From the NCBI GenBank assembly GCA_027485695.1, contig JAIXQO010000005.1, forward strand, positions 62,001 through 126,000: 64,000 nucleotides of DNA, in the 5' to 3' direction. Position numbers and translations under genes: made by a program. Origin of the DNA: Pseudomonadota bacterium (lineage in GTDB: Bacteria; Bdellovibrionota; UBA1018). Below, piece by piece: positions 47,529-57,065 of the stretch (positions are counted from its first letter, which is position 1; every line of letters begins with the position of its first letter). The notes beneath the pieces are model-generated. The model was not told the origin of the DNA. It made no database searches and was given only the letters and a program-made list of their open reading frames with translations.

Positions 47529-47532
47529 AGCT

Positions 47533-48021
47533 ATGAAAACCTCAAAAAAAGCCGCCCATACACAGAGAAAGATGATGGACGTGAAAATTGCACCTCTCAG
47601 TCCGCTGATGCAATCTCCACCTCCAAGATCCGGTTGGCTCAAGGCCATTCGAGGCGCGCTCGGAATCACCACTCGGCAACTTGCCCAACGTCTGGGGGTC
47701 ACCCATCAAGTCGTCATTCGCCAAGAGGAACGCGAGACGACCGGCGGCGCTAGTCTGGAGTATATGGATCGTGCTGCGCGCGCGATGGGATGTCGATTCG
47801 CCTATGCGATCTTACCCGCACATCCACACGAATCGTTAGAATCGATTCTCGATCAGCAAGCAATGAAACTAGCCAGACGCCTGGCAGAAACGGTGACTCA
47901 CACCATGCGCCTCGAAGACCAAGGTGTGACCGGCGACACGACGACCCAGCAAATACGAGAGCTTGCTCAAGAGCTCAAGGCCAAGCTCGACTCTCGGATC
48001 TGGGATGAAGTGAGCGAGTGA
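47533..48021 (+). CDS. Mobile mystery protein A (HTH regulator)
   Basis: A 162-residue protein from the ATG at 47533; the frame is open further upstream only because the repeats have a period of 33 bases. The XRE-like helix-turn-helix is GITTRQLAQRLGVTHQVVIRQEE, followed by a long helical tail. The sequence and its pairing with a Fic gene match the family called mobile mystery protein A (TIGR02612), which was noted for appearing in mobile contexts. It probably binds the three sites upstream and restrains its own operon. Its stop overlaps the GTG start of the next gene. Confidence 0.88.
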   Translation: MKTSKKAAHTQRKMMDVKIAPLSPLMQSPPPRSGWLKAIRGALGITTRQLAQRLGVTHQVVIRQEERETTGGASLEYMDRAARAMGCRFAYAILPAHPHESLESILDQQAMKLARRLAETVTHTMRLEDQGVTGDTTTQQIRELAQELKAKLDSRIWDEVSE

Positions 48022-48629
48022 AAAAAATTCCTTTCTCATTTGAATATGCTCCGGGCGCAACACCACTCGATCCAAATGAGATCAATGGCCTGATACCCGA
48101 ATATATTTCAACTCAGAGTGAACTAAACGAACTCGAGCAGCAAAACATCCTCGATGCTCAAGTCTGGCTCACTGGAAAAAACAAAAAAACCGTACTCACC
48201 GATACGTTTGCTCGCGAACTTCATTACAAAATGTTTAAAAACGTTTGGAACTGGGCCGGAAAATACCGTCAATCGGACAAATCTATCGGTGTTTCATGGC
48301 CAAATGTACCTACCGAACTTTCAAAATTACTATCGGATACGGACTACTGGATTCAAAATAACACCTATAGCCCAGATGAAATGGGCGCTCGATTTCATCA
48401 TCGCTTAGTTCTGATACACGCATTTCCAAACGGAAATGGTCGACATGCACGCCTACTCACCGACACTCTACTTGCGTCGTGCGGAAAACCCGCATTTTCT
48501 TGGGGCGCAAATTCATTTGTCGGATCAAAAATCGAAAGCAGTGGAGACATCAGATCGGAATACATCTCTGCCCTTCGAGAAGCGGATGAGAAGAAAATCC
48601 AAAGACTAATCAAATTCGTGAAATCTTAG
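48018..48629 (+). CDS. Mobile mystery protein B (Fic-domain protein)
   Basis: A 203-residue Fic protein starting with GTG at 48018, coupled to the gene before it. The Fic active-site motif is HAFPNGNGRHAR (His134 to Arg142), intact, so it should transfer a nucleotide group (usually AMP) to a target protein. The N-terminal half carries the conserved LDPNEINGLIP of the mobile mystery B family (TIGR02613). I do not see a clear inhibitory (S/T)xxxE(G/N) motif, so control probably comes from the partner protein. Fic-HTH pairs of this type may act as toxin-antitoxin or defence modules; that function is inference. Confidence 0.88.
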   Translation: MKKIPFSFEYAPGATPLDPNEINGLIPEYISTQSELNELEQQNILDAQVWLTGKNKKTVLTDTFARELHYKMFKNVWNWAGKYRQSDKSIGVSWPNVPTELSKLLSDTDYWIQNNTYSPDEMGARFHHRLVLIHAFPNGNGRHARLLTDTLLASCGKPAFSWGANSFVGSKIESSGDIRSEYISALREADEKKIQRLIKFVKS

Positions 48630-48901
48630 CTGTAATATTCAGAATCTGCGTCCACTGGCGGTTTTAAAGCACGTTCACAGTCTAGAAATGAAATGGGCAG
48701 CTTTCTCAGCAAGATCTAAAAACTAGTATCCGCAGCTACCGATACCACTTACGCGTTTACAGGCACAACGCATTGGATCTCTGGGATGGCAGATCCAGAG
48801 GCGTAAAAACGGGACAAATTCTCGGGCTGTGTCGCGCTAGAGCGCGATCAACTAAAAGCCAAATTGATTTAGCCGATTCATTCGACTAGTACTAAAAGCA
48901 T
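48630..48901. other. Intergenic scar behind the Fic gene
   Basis: 272 bases with no intact gene. Bases 48643-48725 are unmatched to anything else in the window. Bases 48726-48840 contain gene debris described in the next entry. From 48841 to 48901 the sequence is plain and leads to the next ATG at 48902. Confidence 0.6.
48726..48840 (+). pseudogene. Mosaic of fragments from the giant lipoprotein and the amine oxidase
   Basis: Three matches to neighbouring genes stand in a row. 48726-48769 matches 56760-56803 in the giant Ig lipoprotein (about 84% by eye; encodes SAATDTTYAFTGTT versus SAATDTTYVFSGTT). 48770-48792 matches 46969-46991 in the amine oxidase (21 of 23). 48800-48840 matches 47213-47253, the last codons and stop of the amine oxidase (36 of 41; RKNGTNSRAVSR versus RKNGTNSRVLSG). 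Differences are often synonymous, so the fragments come from diverged paralogues, not a recent copy. The pieces are in different frames relative to each other, so nothing is translated. Confidence 0.8.
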
Positions 48902-49552
48902 ATGAAGATATTCCGCATACCCGCTGGATTCGGGGCCACGTTGGCAGTCATCTTACTCATGGGTGCCGGCCCCTGCGGAACGGGCGAAGGTGCTTCTGTT
49001 CTCATGCGCTATGCCTACGTGGATACCGAGAAGTGGATTACACCTACGATCACGGATGGAGCAGATCCGCTCACCACCGAGCAACCCGCCTATCGCATAG
49101 GACCTACGGAGCGGGTGCTTCTTCGGTGGAACACATTGGTTTACCGCGAACCGAAGATCGTTCTTTCAGATCAATATCGAGTAGAGATTCAGCTCCCGCT
49201 CAAGAACGTCGGGAGTTCAAACGGCAATGAAGCAAAAGATCTCATCGAGCTCTGCCCTCTGGATAGTGACTGGTCAAGCATGGCCACCTGGGATCAAACG
49301 GATGCGCAAACTGATGTAGATTGGCAAACTCCCGGCGGAAATTTTTCAACATCTGATTGCATTCGCGCCCAATCGGTCTCCACTTGGGGGCGCTCGGTAG
49401 AGCTGAAATTCGATGTCACCGATTGGTTCGTAAGCCGTGTACGCAATAGCCAACGCAATCTTGGATTTGTCTTAACGTCAACCGCGACGGGCTTCGAAGT
49501 CCAATCCGAGGGTGCCTCCTCAGCACGCATGAACTGGTTGGAATCGCCGTAA
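48902..49552 (+). CDS. Exported DNRLRE-like protein
   Basis: A 216-residue exported protein. The signal peptide (MKIFRIPAGFGATLAVILLMGAG) is followed by Cys, but the context PCGTG is not a clean lipobox. The mature part has the pattern of the DNRLRE/CBM96-type beta-sandwich: VLLRWNTL, IQLPLKNVG, MATWDQTDAQTDVDWQTPGGNF, VELKFDVTDWFVSRV and GFVLTSTATGFEVQSEGAS. These domains bind carbohydrate or act as structural surface modules. Stop is 6 bases from the convergent LysM-barrel gene. Confidence 0.7.
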   Translation: MKIFRIPAGFGATLAVILLMGAGPCGTGEGASVLMRYAYVDTEKWITPTITDGADPLTTEQPAYRIGPTERVLLRWNTLVYREPKIVLSDQYRVEIQLPLKNVGSSNGNEAKDLIELCPLDSDWSSMATWDQTDAQTDVDWQTPGGNFSTSDCIRAQSVSTWGRSVELKFDVTDWFVSRVRNSQRNLGFVLTSTATGFEVQSEGASSARMNWLESP

Positions 49553-49558
49553 ATAGGG

Positions 49559-50737
49559 TCAAAACACACTCATGCTCAATAGGCCCTTGAAGTTCTGCGA
49601 TGAGAAACTCGAATCGAATGTATTCAACTTCCATGAATGACTCTGATATTCGATAGTCAGAAACGTGGATCGACCGAAAACTTCAATGAGACTTGCCTTG
49701 TAACGCGTCGTAAAAGCCCAACCTTTTCCGCCGGTCCAGTTTTCAAGTGTACCCGGTGAACGGGCACTCGAAGACAAAATCGGTCCATACCCGATTGAGA
49801 GTTCTCGTATTCGACCTCGACAGTAGGCGGTCATGCACCAGCCGAAGCGCGTAAAAATTTGGGCGCTACGAAGTTCAAGCTCCCGATAAAAGTAACTGAG
49901 TTCTCCCGTAGACTGGAAATTCGCAATATTTGGCGTCGCTCCGACCTGTCCGACGCGGGAGTACTCGAATCCCAGATCGAGCGCTTGCGCAAATGGCCGC
50001 GCAACGTTTCTTGCGTAGGCACTCAGTTCATAATTCCAAATCGCCGGAAACGATAAATCCAACACGGATTTTGTTTTTAGGTAATTTACGGACGCACCGA
50101 GAGACAGTCGATTCAACCAGCGGTATTCGCCACGTACCTCTAAGGAAGGAATACTCCAGAGATTACCTGTCGTGGTCTCCTGACTCCGAACCGTTTCTTT
50201 GTACTGTCCGTAATTTAAACCTACCCCTAGATACAGCCGAAAAAAGTGCGGAGTTCTGATCGAATTTACTGTGGATCGCTCAACCCGAGAGGGAACGGGT
50301 TTGGGAATGATAGCAGGAATCTGAGCACTCGTTTCGGGAGGCTTGGGAGTTTCTACGGGTGATTGTGTTGTGGGAGATTCGTCAGAGATGATTTCAGAGA
50401 CCTGGATGGGTCGCTCTAGCCGACTTCCAATCGTCGGCAGAATAATCGTCATCCCACTATGAATGAGGTCTGGATTTTTGATACTCGGATTGAGTCGCAA
50501 AGTCTGGGCGATCAATCCATTTTTTCCGTATATAAACTTTTTCGTTTCCTTAAACTTTATCTTCGCACGCTGAAGAATGACTGAGAGACTTTCACCTTTT
50601 TCTACACTGAGGCCATCGGCGGAAACATTCGTCGTCGTAACCAAGATGACGAATAGATAACTGAGGCGAAACAGAACGCTCTTTTGGGTGAGTCCAATAC
50701 GACACGTGCGATGGTTTGGCCGACGGCATTGGGTCAT
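49559..50737 (-). CDS. LysM-domain outer-membrane protein with C-terminal barrel
   Basis: A 392-residue protein. Signal peptide with cleavage near SADG. Residues ~42-105 form one LysM module (VEKGESLSVILQRAKIKF, GLIAQTLRLNPSIKNPDLIHSGMTIILP), which binds peptidoglycan or chitin-like glycans. A Pro-rich linker follows. From about residue 165 to the end the protein is a likely beta-barrel with about ten strands, ending in VF, the aromatic C-terminal residue used for outer-membrane insertion. It would tie the outer membrane to peptidoglycan. Divergent from the giant lipoprotein across about 150 AT-rich bases. Confidence 0.78.
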   Translation of the reverse strand: MTQCRRPNHRTCRIGLTQKSVLFRLSYLFVILVTTTNVSADGLSVEKGESLSVILQRAKIKFKETKKFIYGKNGLIAQTLRLNPSIKNPDLIHSGMTIILPTIGSRLERPIQVSEIISDESPTTQSPVETPKPPETSAQIPAIIPKPVPSRVERSTVNSIRTPHFFRLYLGVGLNYGQYKETVRSQETTTGNLWSIPSLEVRGEYRWLNRLSLGASVNYLKTKSVLDLSFPAIWNYELSAYARNVARPFAQALDLGFEYSRVGQVGATPNIANFQSTGELSYFYRELELRSAQIFTRFGWCMTAYCRGRIRELSIGYGPILSSSARSPGTLENWTGGKGWAFTTRYKASLIEVFGRSTFLTIEYQSHSWKLNTFDSSFSSQNFKGLLSMSVF

Positions 50738-50888
50738 TAACTAATTATAGTTACTAAATTTAAGAAAAATCATTCACGTACTCATTTATGTCAATCATTT
50801 AGTTGATTAAAATGGTCAAGATATTAAACTAAAAGATGGCACTTCTGAATACATCGAGTCCGCATTTGAACTGATCGAGTGGTACGTT
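50738..50888. promoter_or_regulatory. Divergent AT-rich promoter region with inverted repeats
   Basis: TAACTA (50738-50743) and TAGTTA (50748-50753) make a perfect 6-bp dyad directly upstream of the minus-strand ATG. A second imperfect dyad, AATCA and TGATT, lies around 50800-50815. The sequence should carry promoters for both the LysM-barrel and the giant lipoprotein genes. Confidence 0.45.
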
Positions 50889-53800
50889 ATGCGATGGAGA
50901 CTAGTTCTAAGACACGCGAACTTCGCGCGAGCAATCATGCTCGTGGGCGGTGTCTTTTTACTCAGTTCTTGCGCAGGTTACGTCAACACTAACCTTCGTA
51001 GAACTTCGGGAAAGTCGCTGTCAGGGCGTGTGATTCCTCTCGTTGGGCTCATGTCAAGAAACGATGCACCGATGTCTGTTCTGAGAACTCTGCACGCTTC
51101 ATCTTGCGATCAAAGTGACGTGACCGTTGAACTCTTTCGAATAGATTCCACCACCGGAGAACCTCAAACAGTTCCCGCCGCTACGACTCAGCTGAATATT
51201 GACGGTACCTATACGTTCAAAGACATCACTAGTCGGAATACAGATGTTCGTGGCGTCTCATCTGATGATCACTATCTCATCCGCGTAAGCGGATGTGCGG
51301 GAGTCGACACTCTAGAAAGAAAAGTAACGGACTACCGCAATCAAGACGTGACTACCTACTCGACACTTATCGCAACGCTGCTGAGTGCATCATCGTCCGC
51401 ACGACGCGGGTTACTTCTGTCAGATCGGGACTCGCTTTCACAATTTATTGAAAAACTATCATCGCGTCTCGGGTCGGGCGGAACGTCGATCCAAAGCGCG
51501 TATATGAATCTCGCGAGCGACGCAAATCTCGCCAATGAGTTTCAATCCCTATTTAACGTTTCAATTGACTCACTCAAAGATTCAGCGCCTTTGATTCGTG
51601 ATCTAGAAATTCCAGCCACGCTTCGAGAAGCCGAAGGCGCACTATTTCGGGTGGCGAGTTCCCATTGGGATCCCAACTACTCACAAAAAGTGATTTGGAA
51701 ACTCGACTCCACCGTTCTGTCACAAAACTCACAGTTTACGTTTACACCTTCGAAAAACAAACAAGGTAGCTATGTACTTTCACTTTGGGTGGGCCAAAAC
51801 GACGGAAATGGCGGACTCGATTTAACGAAACCGTATTTCTATCGAACCAAGGATATCGTGATCGCGAACAACTCGTTGCCTACCCCGCCGACTTTTACGG
51901 TCTTGGGTTCGCATGGTACCAACACGAACACGCGCTCTATTCAACTTGCGGTCCAGACCGGTGCGCAGCTCGTTCATTGTGATTCATTTTCATCCTTTGC
52001 TATTACAGAAGATCGCTCAACCGCGCCCATGGCGCAGAATTTGTACTCCGAAACATGCCTAACTGCAGGTACACAGAATATCAATTACTCGATCGCCGGA
52101 GCGAACGACGGACTAAAATGGATTCAAATCTGGGCGCAAGATGACCTACAAACCTTTTCGACTGCACCATCCCAAGTCCTGGTCACGCTCGATACGACTG
52201 CTCCGGCGCTTCAATTGCAATCGACTATTCCATCACTCGTACGCGGCGGTGACTCAGTCGTATTGCAATACTCAGTTTCAGACGCTACTTCTGGACTTCA
52301 GGGGCTAACCGCCGAATTTTCTTCGGACAACGGCGCTCACTATCTTGCGCCGGTTGCATTGCCCGTCGGAGCTAGCTCGGCATCCATCACCATCCCAACG
52401 GTCGATACTTCTCAAGCCGTGGTTCGATTGCGCGCTACCGATAACGTCGGCAATCTTAGAGAAGTCGTTTCAAACGTATTTTCGGTAGATTCGACACCTT
52501 CTAGTACCCCTACGGTCGTGCTCGCGACGGGTACACCCACCCGCTCACGCAATATCGCGATGACATTGACCTCGAGTTGCACCGATATTGCGGGCATCTA
52601 CATCAATGAGTCGGGGACTCCAAACGCATCCAGTAGTGGTTGGGTTCCGTGCACTAATGCTTCGTCTGGTCTGACTTACCAACTGAATTCCACAACCGAA
52701 GGACTAAGGGCCGTACAAATCTGGGCCAAAGACGCAATTGGTAACATGACGACTACCGCGGTCATCGTGCATGTCACCTTGGATACGACTGCACCGGCTG
52801 CCCCAAGTGTCGCACTCGCAAGCGCATCCATTACAAATCAGGCAAATGCAAATTTAACGATTTCAAGCTGCACAGACCGGACACATATCTTAGTGAACGA
52901 AGGATCAGCGCCGTCCGATTCTGATTCATCTTGGCAAACCTGCCAAACGACCGTGGGCGCATTTGTCTATTCGCTGTCGAGTGGATCGCAAGGATCCAGA
53001 AACCTCAAGGTCTGGGCCAAAGACCTAGCAGGAAACGTATCTTCGACGGCGGGTACGGTCACGCTGACCTACGATACAACACCGCCTGCGGCTCCATCAG
53101 TGACGCGTACATCCTCGGAGGCAACCAATTCAACCTCGATCACACTCACCGCCCAGAGTTGTTCGGACGCTGCATATGTACTTGTTTCAGAATCATCCAC
53201 CGCACCTCAATCTGGCGCGGCTCAATGGCAGATGTGCCAGACCACCACCTCCGCAATCACTTACACGTTGAGCGGTTCAACCGAAGGATCGCGCACACTC
53301 TACGTTTACGCTAAAGATGCCGCCGAAAACGTCAGTCTAACAGGGACATCTCTGTCTCTGACCTACGACACGACACCACCGATCGCGCCGTCGGTTGCGC
53401 TTACGTCGGGAAGTCCCACGAACGCAAGCCTTGTCACTTTTTCCGCGTCCGATTGCACAGATAGACCGTACATTTTCTTCAACGAAGGATCTCAACCCAC
53501 GGCTAGCGCATCCGGCTGGCAACCTTGTGTCACCACGCCCAGTGCGTTGAACTACACTCTATCAAATGGAGATGGAACCAAAAGCATCAAGGCCTGGTCC
53601 AAAGACTCCGTTGGGAACGTCAGCACCGCATCTACGGCGATTTCCGTAAATCTCGATCAAACACCACCCGCGCTACCGGTCGTGACGCTCGCATCGGCAG
53701 CAATCACCAACCAGACCGCTGTCTCAATCACCATTGCATCTTGCGCCGATCGGTCAGCGATTCTCGTGAATGAAAGTACGCAGCCGCTCGCGAACGATTC

Positions 53801-56800
53801 CTCCTGGCAAACCTGTTCCACGGCTGCCGGTGCAATCACCTATACGCTGCCAGGAGCGCTTGAAGCATCACGCACGTTAAACGTCTGGGCCAAAGACTCC
53901 ATCGGCAACGTGACCTTAACAGCCAATCAAACACTCAGCGTTACCTATGACATTACTCAACCAACGGCGCCGTCGATTGCGCTCGCTACCGTTTCGCCGA
54001 CCAATCTCTCAAGCGCAGCATTCACGGCTTCTTCATGCGCCGATTCGTCGAAAATTTTAATTAATGAAAGCACAACTGCACCACTCGAAAATGATAGCGC
54101 TTGGCAAAACTGCTCTACGACCCCGAGTGCGCTCACCTATAACCTAGGTACGACCAATGGAGCACGTTCGCTAAAAGCGTGGGCCAAAGACGTCGCGGGC
54201 AACGTATCATCGACACCGACTGCACTATCACTGACTGTGGACACGGGCGTCCCAACGATATCTTCATTTACGGTGAATGGCGGAGCGAGTTCAACGGCGC
54301 TCCCATCCGTAACGATCGCGATTTCCGGAAGCGACAGTCTCTCCAACATCTCGCACATGCAGATATCAGAAAACAGTTCGCCCTCGGCCGGGAGCTGGAT
54401 CACGTACGCGACTACCGGAACCTACTCCTTGAGTCAGACCAACGGACTAAAAACGGTCAATGCATGGGTTCGAGATGCGGCCGGAAACGTGTCACTCAAA
54501 TCGACCATCACGATCACACTCGACTTCGGAACACCACCTACGGTTTCGGTGACCAGCCCCGTGGCCGGTTCAACTTATAACTCTCCTCAAACTGTCCCGA
54601 TCGGTTGGAGCTGCAGTTCAACAAACGCACTGAGTAGTTCGCCTGTTCGTATTCGTTACACTACAGACGATGGAGTTACTTTTTCAAACGTAACAAGTGG
54701 CTGGGTCGCGAACAACGCGTCTTCGACCACCGGAACTTACGACTGGCCGATCCCTGCAAGCACGGGAATGTTCAGGATTCTGATTGAATGTCGATCCGAA
54801 GCTGGCGTCGTTTCCTCGGCTCTCTCTGGTCCGATTAACAGCGGTGGCTGGACGATCTACGCCGGTGATCCGGCAAATATGTCCGAGGATGTCAGCATCA
54901 CCGTCGGACTCGTTTCTCGAGCAGGCTCAAGCTTTCAATCCATGGCCGGAGACATCAACGGTAATATCTTCTATGAACGAGGTCGCGCAATTTTCAAGAT
55001 CGATTCGACATCAGGACTGATCACTCGATTTGTCGGCGATCCAAACTATTCTGGTAGCCTTTGCAATATCCAAGAGGGATCGGATCCGGTCAACTCAACT
55101 TACAATAAACTCAACGGATCACCATTTATCCTGGGACCCAATCCTACTCGCACTGGGATTCTATTTTCGGCCTGCGGTAAAACCTGGTCATTGAATCCAA
55201 CGACTCGTGCGCTCACGCAAATCAATACTTCTTCTTACGCAAATACCAGCGGATTCCTCAGTAGAACAGGAAAGTACTACTATCCATCCTACCCAGGAAA
55301 GCTATTCCGCGTAGATTTCAACCAAATCAACGCAACTCCGGAGCTCATATTTGGGAATGCCACCACCTGCGAAGCGCTGTCATCATTCGCAGCAGTTGGA
55401 ACTATTGCGGCTCAGACGAAGATGATTGGAGACGCCTCGACGGGCGCATGTATGGGTGAAATGTACGTTGCGACAAACCCCGACGATTCAAAAATCTGGT
55501 TTGGAACATGGTATCAACACAACACAGTCCGCCTCGATTGGAGTGCAACAAGTAGTGCGTATGTAATTGGCTCTCGAGACGTTGGTTGGAGATTCGAATG
55601 GAACGGGGCAAACTGCGTACCGAGTTTCAAAACTTCGCGCGTTTTCTGCTCGGGCCGCTGGGCACAAAGCAGTTTCACTTCGTATGATACAAGTACTAAC
55701 ACCTGGCTCGGTACGTCTCGCGCGATCAGCCCATTCCTACGCTATGCGGCGACGCCGGCGGGAATGGTCAGTATCGATTCCAATAATCTGATCTATGAGC
55801 ATCGAGAAAATGATGATGGCACCATCACGCGTATTCAGATTGGCGGATCCGATATCGAAGTCTACGGCAACGGCACCGATCGAACCAAGGTTGCATTCTC
55901 GACTGTGAACGGAATTGTCTATTCGACGGCTGCTAAGAGGCTACTGATTGGGACGCCGGGATCCATGCGGTATTTCAATTTGAATACAGGAAATATCAGC
56001 TCTGTCGCTTTTGGATATGGTTATTTTGACCCCGCGAAATCGATGCAATTTTCAAATGACGGCAATACTCTGTCAAACCTGACGGAATGCGTGGCGATTA
56101 AGCAGACTTTCAATGGCACTACGCTGGCCTCAACGACGACGCTATTTCAACCGGGCCCCGTCCCTTGCTTCGGATCGGTTGCGACCATTGCACATCCGCT
56201 GACTGGAGATACTGCTGCTACCGGGGCATTTATCGGATTCGGCACTTGGTTTAGTATTCCCTCTCGTCCTGTGAATCATAGCAATGGCAGACACTATTTC
56301 TTCGTCAAAAACCGTTCGACGAATGCCGACGCCTACATCTACTCCACGAACGGAACTACGATTAAGCTGGTCGCTGGCAAAACCGGCGCTATCGGCTATG
56401 CGAGTGGAGATCATGGTCAGACCGCACTCGGAGCAACATTGAGCGAAGTAAACTATATGGCTGAGATTCCTGCGGGAAAACCTAATGCTGGCGATCTCTT
56501 GATTGCAGATAACAATCGACTACGACTCATCACCATCACGACTGAATCGAGTGCACCGAAGATTTACGATCTCGTCACTCTGACTATGGCGACCAACTAC
56601 ACGTCAGGAACCACCGACACGATGACGGACGCCCATTATGATTTCTCAAGCGAACTCAGTTCTGGTGGAATACCGGTACTTGGAAGCGGAATTTTCTACT
56701 ATGTGCGGTCTAACTACGAAGTTCACCGATTTGCACCGACAGCATTAACGAGTGGAGCGGTATCTGCCGCTACCGATACCACTTACGTGTTTTCAGGTAC

Positions 56801-56909
56801 GACTCTTGGAACCAACTCCTATGCAGCCAAAGTTCGGATTGCACTGACTCCCGATGGATTGCTCGTTACGCAACCCAATCGGGCACGGGTGCTGCGGGTA
56901 GATCCTTAG
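50889..56909 (+). CDS. 2006-residue surface lipoprotein with Ig-like repeats and a propeller-like end
   Basis: The largest protein in the window. Lipobox LLSSC (Cys28). Residues ~40-240 form an N-terminal region seen in large Bdellovibrio-type lipoproteins. Residues ~435-1210 hold about eight repeats of 85-95 residues, each starting with a DTTAPAAPSV-like linker and containing ILVNE, SSWQTC and LKVWAKDxxGNVS landmarks (bacterial Ig-like modules). Each repeat has a Cys pair, which suggests a disulfide per module. Residues ~1300-2006 lack the Ig pattern; GGWTIYAGDP, ITRFVGDP, GDLLIADNNRLRLI and FVARVL-type ends resemble NHL-type beta-propeller blades. Probable adhesion protein on a long stalk. 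A diverged fragment of its 3' end lies at 48726. Confidence 0.85.
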   Translation: MRWRLVLRHANFARAIMLVGGVFLLSSCAGYVNTNLRRTSGKSLSGRVIPLVGLMSRNDAPMSVLRTLHASSCDQSDVTVELFRIDSTTGEPQTVPAATTQLNIDGTYTFKDITSRNTDVRGVSSDDHYLIRVSGCAGVDTLERKVTDYRNQDVTTYSTLIATLLSASSSARRGLLLSDRDSLSQFIEKLSSRLGSGGTSIQSAYMNLASDANLANEFQSLFNVSIDSLKDSAPLIRDLEIPATLREAEGALFRVASSHWDPNYSQKVIWKLDSTVLSQNSQFTFTPSKNKQGSYVLSLWVGQNDGNGGLDLTKPYFYRTKDIVIANNSLPTPPTFTVLGSHGTNTNTRSIQLAVQTGAQLVHCDSFSSFAITEDRSTAPMAQNLYSETCLTAGTQNINYSIAGANDGLKWIQIWAQDDLQTFSTAPSQVLVTLDTTAPALQLQSTIPSLVRGGDSVVLQYSVSDATSGLQGLTAEFSSDNGAHYLAPVALPVGASSASITIPTVDTSQAVVRLRATDNVGNLREVVSNVFSVDSTPSSTPTVVLATGTPTRSRNIAMTLTSSCTDIAGIYINESGTPNASSSGWVPCTNASSGLTYQLNSTTEGLRAVQIWAKDAIGNMTTTAVIVHVTLDTTAPAAPSVALASASITNQANANLTISSCTDRTHILVNEGSAPSDSDSSWQTCQTTVGAFVYSLSSGSQGSRNLKVWAKDLAGNVSSTAGTVTLTYDTTPPAAPSVTRTSSEATNSTSITLTAQSCSDAAYVLVSESSTAPQSGAAQWQMCQTTTSAITYTLSGSTEGSRTLYVYAKDAAENVSLTGTSLSLTYDTTPPIAPSVALTSGSPTNASLVTFSASDCTDRPYIFFNEGSQPTASASGWQPCVTTPSALNYTLSNGDGTKSIKAWSKDSVGNVSTASTAISVNLDQTPPALPVVTLASAAITNQTAVSITIASCADRSAILVNESTQPLANDSSWQTCSTAAGAITYTLPGALEASRTLNVWAKDSIGNVTLTANQTLSVTYDITQPTAPSIALATVSPTNLSSAAFTASSCADSSKILINESTTAPLENDSAWQNCSTTPSALTYNLGTTNGARSLKAWAKDVAGNVSSTPTALSLTVDTGVPTISSFTVNGGASSTALPSVTIAISGSDSLSNISHMQISENSSPSAGSWITYATTGTYSLSQTNGLKTVNAWVRDAAGNVSLKSTITITLDFGTPPTVSVTSPVAGSTYNSPQTVPIGWSCSSTNALSSSPVRIRYTTDDGVTFSNVTSGWVANNASSTTGTYDWPIPASTGMFRILIECRSEAGVVSSALSGPINSGGWTIYAGDPANMSEDVSITVGLVSRAGSSFQSMAGDINGNIFYERGRAIFKIDSTSGLITRFVGDPNYSGSLCNIQEGSDPVNSTYNKLNGSPFILGPNPTRTGILFSACGKTWSLNPTTRALTQINTSSYANTSGFLSRTGKYYYPSYPGKLFRVDFNQINATPELIFGNATTCEALSSFAAVGTIAAQTKMIGDASTGACMGEMYVATNPDDSKIWFGTWYQHNTVRLDWSATSSAYVIGSRDVGWRFEWNGANCVPSFKTSRVFCSGRWAQSSFTSYDTSTNTWLGTSRAISPFLRYAATPAGMVSIDSNNLIYEHRENDDGTITRIQIGGSDIEVYGNGTDRTKVAFSTVNGIVYSTAAKRLLIGTPGSMRYFNLNTGNISSVAFGYGYFDPAKSMQFSNDGNTLSNLTECVAIKQTFNGTTLASTTTLFQPGPVPCFGSVATIAHPLTGDTAATGAFIGFGTWFSIPSRPVNHSNGRHYFFVKNRSTNADAYIYSTNGTTIKLVAGKTGAIGYASGDHGQTALGATLSEVNYMAEIPAGKPNAGDLLIADNNRLRLITITTESSAPKIYDLVTLTMATNYTSGTTDTMTDAHYDFSSELSSGGIPVLGSGIFYYVRSNYEVHRFAPTALTSGAVSAATDTTYVFSGTTLGTNSYAAKVRIALTPDGLLVTQPNRARVLRVDP

Positions 56910-57065
56910 GCCCTTTTGGGTATGTTCCTAAACACGGTCCCAGGTTCTTTTGCATTATCGCGAGTGTTTTGAGGTTATAAAATCAATCAGCTTTCTGATT
57001 GTCCTCCCCTGACACTCACCCCGGCTACCTTCGAGGAACTCAACCATTTCTCGAAAGGAAATACC

